A stretch of 23,419 bases of DNA, taken from assembly GCF_019112545.1 (NCBI RefSeq), contig NW_025064970.1, positions 1 through 23,419 of the forward strand. The letters are read 5' to 3'. The position numbers and the translations under genes were made by a program. Below, one piece after another: positions 18,916 to 23,419 of the stretch. The notes beneath the pieces were generated by a model. That model ran no database searches. It had not been told where the DNA came from and saw only the letters and a list, made by a program, of their open reading frames with translations. This stretch comes from Guyanagaster necrorhizus (Eukaryota; Basidiomycota; Agaricomycetes; Agaricales; Physalacriaceae). Each line of letters begins with the position of its first letter. The first letter of the stretch is position 1.

Positions 18916-21790
18916 TTATCGAATCTCCTCCGCCTCGACCGAGCTTGAGTGGTCACTATTCTCCAATGACGTCGGTGGCGACTCGACGACATCCTCGGTT
19001 TTAAACCGCTTCCTCTGAGCGCCATCCTCAACGACTTCGAGCTCCTCCGAGTTCCTCTTCTTCAACTGCGGTTCCGGCTCGTCGACCTCTACCTCTACGT
19101 CGACTTTTAGCTTTTTGGGTGGCGTCCCCGACCTTACGGGCTCAGCTACATCATCGAACGACCTTTTCCTGGTAGGTGGGTCTGGCACCTCGGGCGACTT
19201 ACGATCGCCGGAGGGACTCCACGTCTCCTCATCCTCCTCGGAGTAAAACTCCTCGTCATAGTACGAATCGTAGTCGATGTCCTCATCGTCAGCATCAACT
19301 GGTACGACCTCGGGAGACGGCAGCCGAATCTCCGCCGCAGCCGTAACAGGCTGAGTGACATCCTCGGGAGGTACGTGAACAACGCCCTCCGCAGCCTTGG
19401 CTCGCTCGCATATCTTGCACCGGCAATGATAAAGCGGCCGGCAGGCATCCCTCCAGATCTGATCAAAATCAGAAAAAGAAGAATGAACGAAAACCGGAAA
19501 ACTCACGCCTTTGAACACCTCCAAACTCTGCTCCGGCAGGTGGATCAGCGATTCAGGAATATACAGGATCGGTCTTAGCAGCCGTGGAGGATCGAGGATA
19601 GGCGACACTGGGATCAACACGGCTTCCTTCGGTGGCGGGGAAGGCGTCGTCTGAAACGTCGATGTCGAGAGGACTGGGCTGGTAGTCGATCCGTCCGATT
19701 TGCTCGATAGCGAAGAGTCGTCACTGCTATTGCTCTCTTCCGTGGCTCTCGTTCTTTCTTCATTCTTGCGCGCCTCTAGTCGGTCGTTCCTCCTCCTCTC
19801 TAGCCAATCGAATCCATCAAACCAGACCGCCTCATCTTTGAGCTCCTGAACAACATCGTCCAATGACATCTTAGTCGCCTTCCTCACGGCATCGTACCCA
19901 TCAGCGGCACACTCGATGACCAATCTCCGGACGATATTCTTCATCGGCGGGAGGAGCAGGGTCCGAAGCTCCTTCATGTACGCGTAGTTCGCGTGCTCGC
20001 ATAGGCTGTACGATGGTGGAACGTCGCCCAAAATCGTTGCTTGCCGAGGACGCTGTTCGCCGCTGTCGTCCTCTCCACGCGTCCACGGACAGGGATGTTC
20101 TGCACGAGAAACCTGTAGCATTGTACCAGACATCCATTGGTCGCAAGGTGTCACCCAGAACCCATCCAATATACGGTTGCGTGCCCAGTCACCCAGGGCC
20201 ATGCTTTTGGCGCTGTGATCCTCTAGCGACCGCTGCTCGATCTCGGGATCCTCCTCTTCCTCCTCATCAAAATCACTTGCATCCATATCCAGGTCCTCAT
20301 CACTATCATGAGCACGTAGCGCCGCCCGGTAGGCAGTGAGCTGCTGCAGGCCGTCCTCGCGTGTTTCATAACGGTTCGCAGCGACGAGGGACCTAAACTG
20401 TCGCATTCTCGTCTGCTTCTTCAACCACAGCCTATCCTGGACCGTCTCAAGCGTCCGCCGTACGGTGCCATCAGCGAAGGTAAGGAAGCCCTCGACTGCT
20501 GCTCGCGCTTCGTCGTCGATATCTTTCGACCCCAACATACCCAGCGCCTCTTGATCTTCCACTCGCGCGTACGCTCTCCGAAACAAACCATCCTTGCGGC
20601 ACTGCTTGCACGTCGCATCGATTCCAGGCCAGGTTTCGAGATCTTCATTGGACATGCACCCAACACGGTCACGGCTCAAGTCGCGTTCCCGGGTGGCTTC
20701 CCGATAGCAGACGCCGCAGTAGCTCGTCTTGTGGCGATCGTGGTCGCGACAGATGCCAACGACACCTAGAGTAAGGGAACGAACGGCGCGCTTCGCTTGG
20801 CCGAGGCCGTGGTTGATATGGGGGTAGTTTATCCGGCAAATGGCGCACGAATAGCTGAGGATATTACGATAATGTTGATACGGAGGGAGACGCTCGGGAT
20901 ACGGTAGACCGTTTGAGCTGTTCGTTGTGGCGGTGGTGGGGGCGGCCGCGAGCGCGTAGTGTCCTAAGAAGTCAACGGGATCGATGACACTGACGGCATG
21001 ATGCCAAAAAAGATGTGTTTCCACTAGAAATGATGGACGTCAGTCATGATGAAATATTGCTGAGCACAAAGGCAGGAAAATGAGAAGGAAAAGGGGTCAT
21101 ATCATAAGACAACGGGAACCGACTCGAGATAAATCAGTAACAAAGCCCGGCTGAAAACAGCGGCGCGGTTCGCTTCGCTACACGAAGGGTCATGACAACT
21201 GCCATCAACAGCGCCTTGGTCGGTGCAACAAAAAAGACAGCCAGGAGACGTAGGGAATCCAGAACGACCACCGCCAGTGAAGCAAGCCATCCACGACGCA
21301 ATGAGACTATGCAAGCCTTTCCCAGGAAAACATCATCCGCAAAAGGAAAAAAGTCCCGTCGACATTGGTTTGTGGCGCCCTCGAGTGGCTATAGCCTCTA
21401 CGATGATCCAGATGCCGGGAGAATCGACGGGATGGTATCCAAATGTGTGAGAAAAAAACTGGTACTCACGAGATTTCAGCCATTGTGGGCACACCGCCAT
21501 GATTCTCTCCAACTCCATGCCGTCGCGTATAGCTGTATAGGCCATCCTAGCATGCCAGAGCTCTCGAAAGTCCCACATCGTCGGATAAGTACGGTTTGAA
21601 GACACATCCAGTATATAGAACGTAGCGATTTGCCTGAAAGGATTTCGGATTTCAGCACGCGACATCGAAGAGAAGAATGGGGCTATTCTTACCTGACGAG
21701 CTCCTCGGGGAGCTGGGCCCACGATCTGTGGGTTATTTTGCCTTTGTATGGTCCGACGTTGGGGCAGACGGTGGCCGACGAGGAGGACAT
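18916..21790 (-). CDS. Large F-box-like, Cys-rich, acidic nuclear protein, 4 exons, 773 aa
   Basis: Exons in transcript order: 21790-21693, 21633-21470, 21023-19507, 19458-18916. Introns: 21634-21692 (GTAAGA...TTTCAG), 21024-21469 (GTGAGT...TCTAG, 446 nt), 19459-19506 (GTGAGT...GATCAG, 48 nt, in frame). The start is ATG 21790 (MSSSSATVCPNVGPYKGK). Residues 24-112 read WAQLPEELVRQIATFYILDV, ...LWHARMAYTAIRDGMELERI..., CPQWLKSLETHLFWHHA: an F-box-like opening followed by helices, a layout I recall from conserved Agaricomycete proteins of unknown function. Cysteines at about 147, 150, 179, 190, 193, 210, 226 and 229 suggest a zinc-binding module, with CRCKIC near 604-609. An acidic block lies around 330-350, and the tail has basic nuclear-localisation-type motifs (PPKKLK, RKRF). 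Probably nuclear; it may recruit Skp1, but this is inference. Confidence 0.75.
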
Positions 21791-23324
21791 GGTTGCGAAT
21801 GACGCCAAGCACGGTGGTCAATGCGCAGATTTCGGCAAACAACAATGACGGGAGCAAGATACAACGTCAAATCAATTCACACGCACAGACCATGGTCACA
21901 TGACACATGCTGCTGCACAGCCATTATTGTTCTGGTTTAAGACAACAGGGGAACGTGGTAACCTTGGGTAAACGATGCTCGGGTGCAACGCGGGCACCCG
22001 TGGATCAAGTACGGGGCTCTTAGATAGAAGGAAAGTTTCAGATGCTGAGCGCTGTCTAAAACTCATTACGTCAGTCCAAATGGCCAAATCAAGCTTCTGG
22101 AATTCATTATGACTCAGACAATTATTACACCTAACTTTGTTAAAGGCGAGAGTCGGAATCATCACACGAAGCCAGATGTACCTGAGATAGGACTGGTGCC
22201 TTAGCATGATTGAATCATTCGCTTCAGAGGGAGGACATGTGTCTTCAGTGTTAAAGAAATACATTCATTAACAGAAGGGCAAATCACAAAACGTGCGCAA
22301 GTTAGAAGCGCATGCAATAAAGACCAAGTTAGTGGACGGTCCCTTTGTTATGTTGTCCAAACTCGTCCGGATAAATCTTGGAAAGGAGAGGTCTTAACAT
22401 CACCAGCGACCCTATGTCGTCATAATATGTCATCACCGCAAAGAATCCGTCAGGCGCTTAAAAATACCGGATTCAATTGTCTAAGCCGCCGGAAGAAACA
22501 GTCAGTACTCGTCGATTGAAACAAAAAACGCATGGGAACCCATCGACCACCCTCATGCCGCAAGAGCTAGCTTTTCCTTCTGCTATCGCAGGATATGAAT
22601 CGACCTAGATGTCGCATCACGAATCGCTACCCCACGAACCAAAGGAAAAGTTCACATAAAGTTCGACCACGTGGAAATAGTTCGAAAGGGATACAGCAGC
22701 AGATAAGCAAATCAGAACAAAAGCAATGATGCATAGGCGTGAAAGACGGGGGAGGCTATGTCTTGCCTCGCAGAGCAAGGACGTTTGAAGTCTAAGATAC
22801 ATAAAGACAGCTCCTAGACCCTAACCAGACTGTGATAGTCACACATGTGTTTGATAACAAAACCGAAAGCAAAACGGGACGTATGCGCATAAAAATACAA
22901 GGAAGCCACAGATCGCTTTGACAGTAGCGCTTGACAAAACTGGTCGCAAGTAAAAAAGAGTAAGAAATTCTGAGGAAAGAATGATATGAAAACACAAAGC
23001 ATAGACTGAAAAAGAACACGTACCATCGGGCCACCCTGAGTCTTCAGAGCGCCGCCATGGTCTACATGTCCAATATAACTAACACATGTCGACGCTCATG
23101 TAAAAGCAAATGCACGCCGCGTACTGTACGGTCGCTGGCATGTCCGTCCTGTTGTCGCTCGTCCTGTCCTAACAGCTGCAGATGCGTCAATAGCAAGTAC
23201 TGAGGCGCAACGAAGATTTGGGATACTACCTGTCATAAATAGACATATCCTGTACTGTCAGATGAAAAATTCAGTAAGGGGAGAAGACCGATGATGAAAG
23301 TAAGAGGTAAAGCCGGATCCCGAT
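21791..23324. other. Upstream region of the large gene; no clear gene
   Basis: The first 100 bp upstream of the start codon lack a TATA box. A minus-strand frame at 21896-22264 (122 codons) and overlapping hydrophobic frames at 22792-23034 have no good start context or motif. On the minus strand, 23230-23170 shows intron-like signals (CAG/GTAGTA at about 23229, acceptor GCATCTGCAG near 23177) followed by an open stretch reading LLGQDERQQDGHASDRTVRG, so a partly visible gene could enter from the right, but I could not build a consistent model. Confidence 0.3.
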
Positions 23325-23419
23325 TCTCCGTATCGGCGGACGCCGAGCACCTCGTAGTCAGATTATTAGAGAACAGGGTACATCCCCGGCATGTTCCTGT
23401 TGAAGAGCAATGTCAGATT
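23325..23419 (-). repeat. 95-bp repeat, right copy, truncated by the window edge
   Basis: Reverse complement of 14854-14948 with no mismatch. It runs to the last base, so it probably continues outside. On the minus strand the frame that starts after the CAACAG acceptor-like site (TGTCRGCTLFSNNLTTRCS, then ASADTE) stays open past the repeat boundary into NRDPALPLTFIIGLLPLL, whereas the left copy continues as IKDVVEARGIRWELVIST. The repeat may therefore be a shared exon piece. Confidence 0.85.

Noticed and set aside
19146..20769. Several overlapping ORFs of 60-108 codons on both strands
   Set aside because: They are shadows of the GC-rich coding exons of the large minus-strand gene.
18916..21024. 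A stand-alone 702-codon gene starting at 21024
   Set aside because: Its first codon is GTG, directly at a TTTCTAG acceptor; the protein joins upstream exons at 21470-21633 and 21693-21790, and the frame includes a 48-nt intron.
21102..21314. Minus-strand 70-codon ORF inside the large gene
   Set aside because: It lies in the 446-nt intron, and the flanking exons join in frame without it.
22792..23034. Small hydrophobic membrane protein on the minus strand
   Set aside because: Two overlapping frames are equally hydrophobic because the DNA is T-rich on that strand; no start context or splice model supports either.
1..23419. CRISPR array, rRNA, telomere repeats, integrated virus or transposase
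   Set aside because: No regular spacer-repeat pattern, no rRNA-like block, no TTAGGG runs and no recognisable transposase, reverse transcriptase or viral motif was seen.

Overview
The window looks like nuclear DNA of a filamentous basidiomycete, most likely an Agaricomycete. Three things point there: genes cut by many short GT-AG introns (mostly 47-63 nt), frequent CTGAC/CTGAT-like branch sites, and F-box-like proteins in which a coiled coil runs into an LAPI-x-x-LPxELLxEIF core, a family that is multicopy in mushroom genomes. Nothing suggests bacteria, an organelle or a virus. Gene models were joined by hand from splice signals and reading frame.

Layout. 1-303: possible 3' end of a gene cut by the left edge. 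350-1680 (+): three-exon F-box protein with a propeller-like C-terminus. 1942-3580 (-): convergent F-box-like protein, probably starting in an exon that holds only the ATG. 4669-5193 (+): broken relic of the same F-box-like family. 5674-8181 (-): about 12 exons encoding a 616-627 aa protein with a C-terminal Cys/His zinc-finger block. 9130-9270 (+): textbook promoter (bZIP half-sites, C-rich box, TATAAAA, pyrimidine repeat) with no long ORF behind it. 9860-10553 (+): weak candidate gene. 11866-12313: two diverged tandem units that share an open reading frame. 12355-17078: gene-poor, with weak ORFs and one exon-like piece. 17079-17786 (+): TATA box and a two-exon, 185 aa Ser-rich acidic protein. 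18916-21790 (-): four-exon, 773 aa protein with an F-box-like N-terminus, a Cys-rich middle and an acidic tail rich in nuclear-localisation signals. 21791-23419: no clear gene, ending in 95 bp identical and inverted to 14854-14948.

How the genes relate. The confident genes are not a pathway or an operon. Three are F-box-like or F-box-related and one more is a relic, so the window samples an expanding and decaying F-box-like family, whose members typically act as substrate adaptors of SCF ubiquitin ligases. The zinc-finger protein and the acidic Cys-rich protein look nuclear.

I see no strong evidence of a new multi-gene system. The best leads are structural: a run of phase-2 introns in the zinc-finger gene, a possible 27-nt intron, an ATG-only exon, a frame-preserving tandem duplication of an unknown peptide, and a perfect inverted repeat reaching the window edge.
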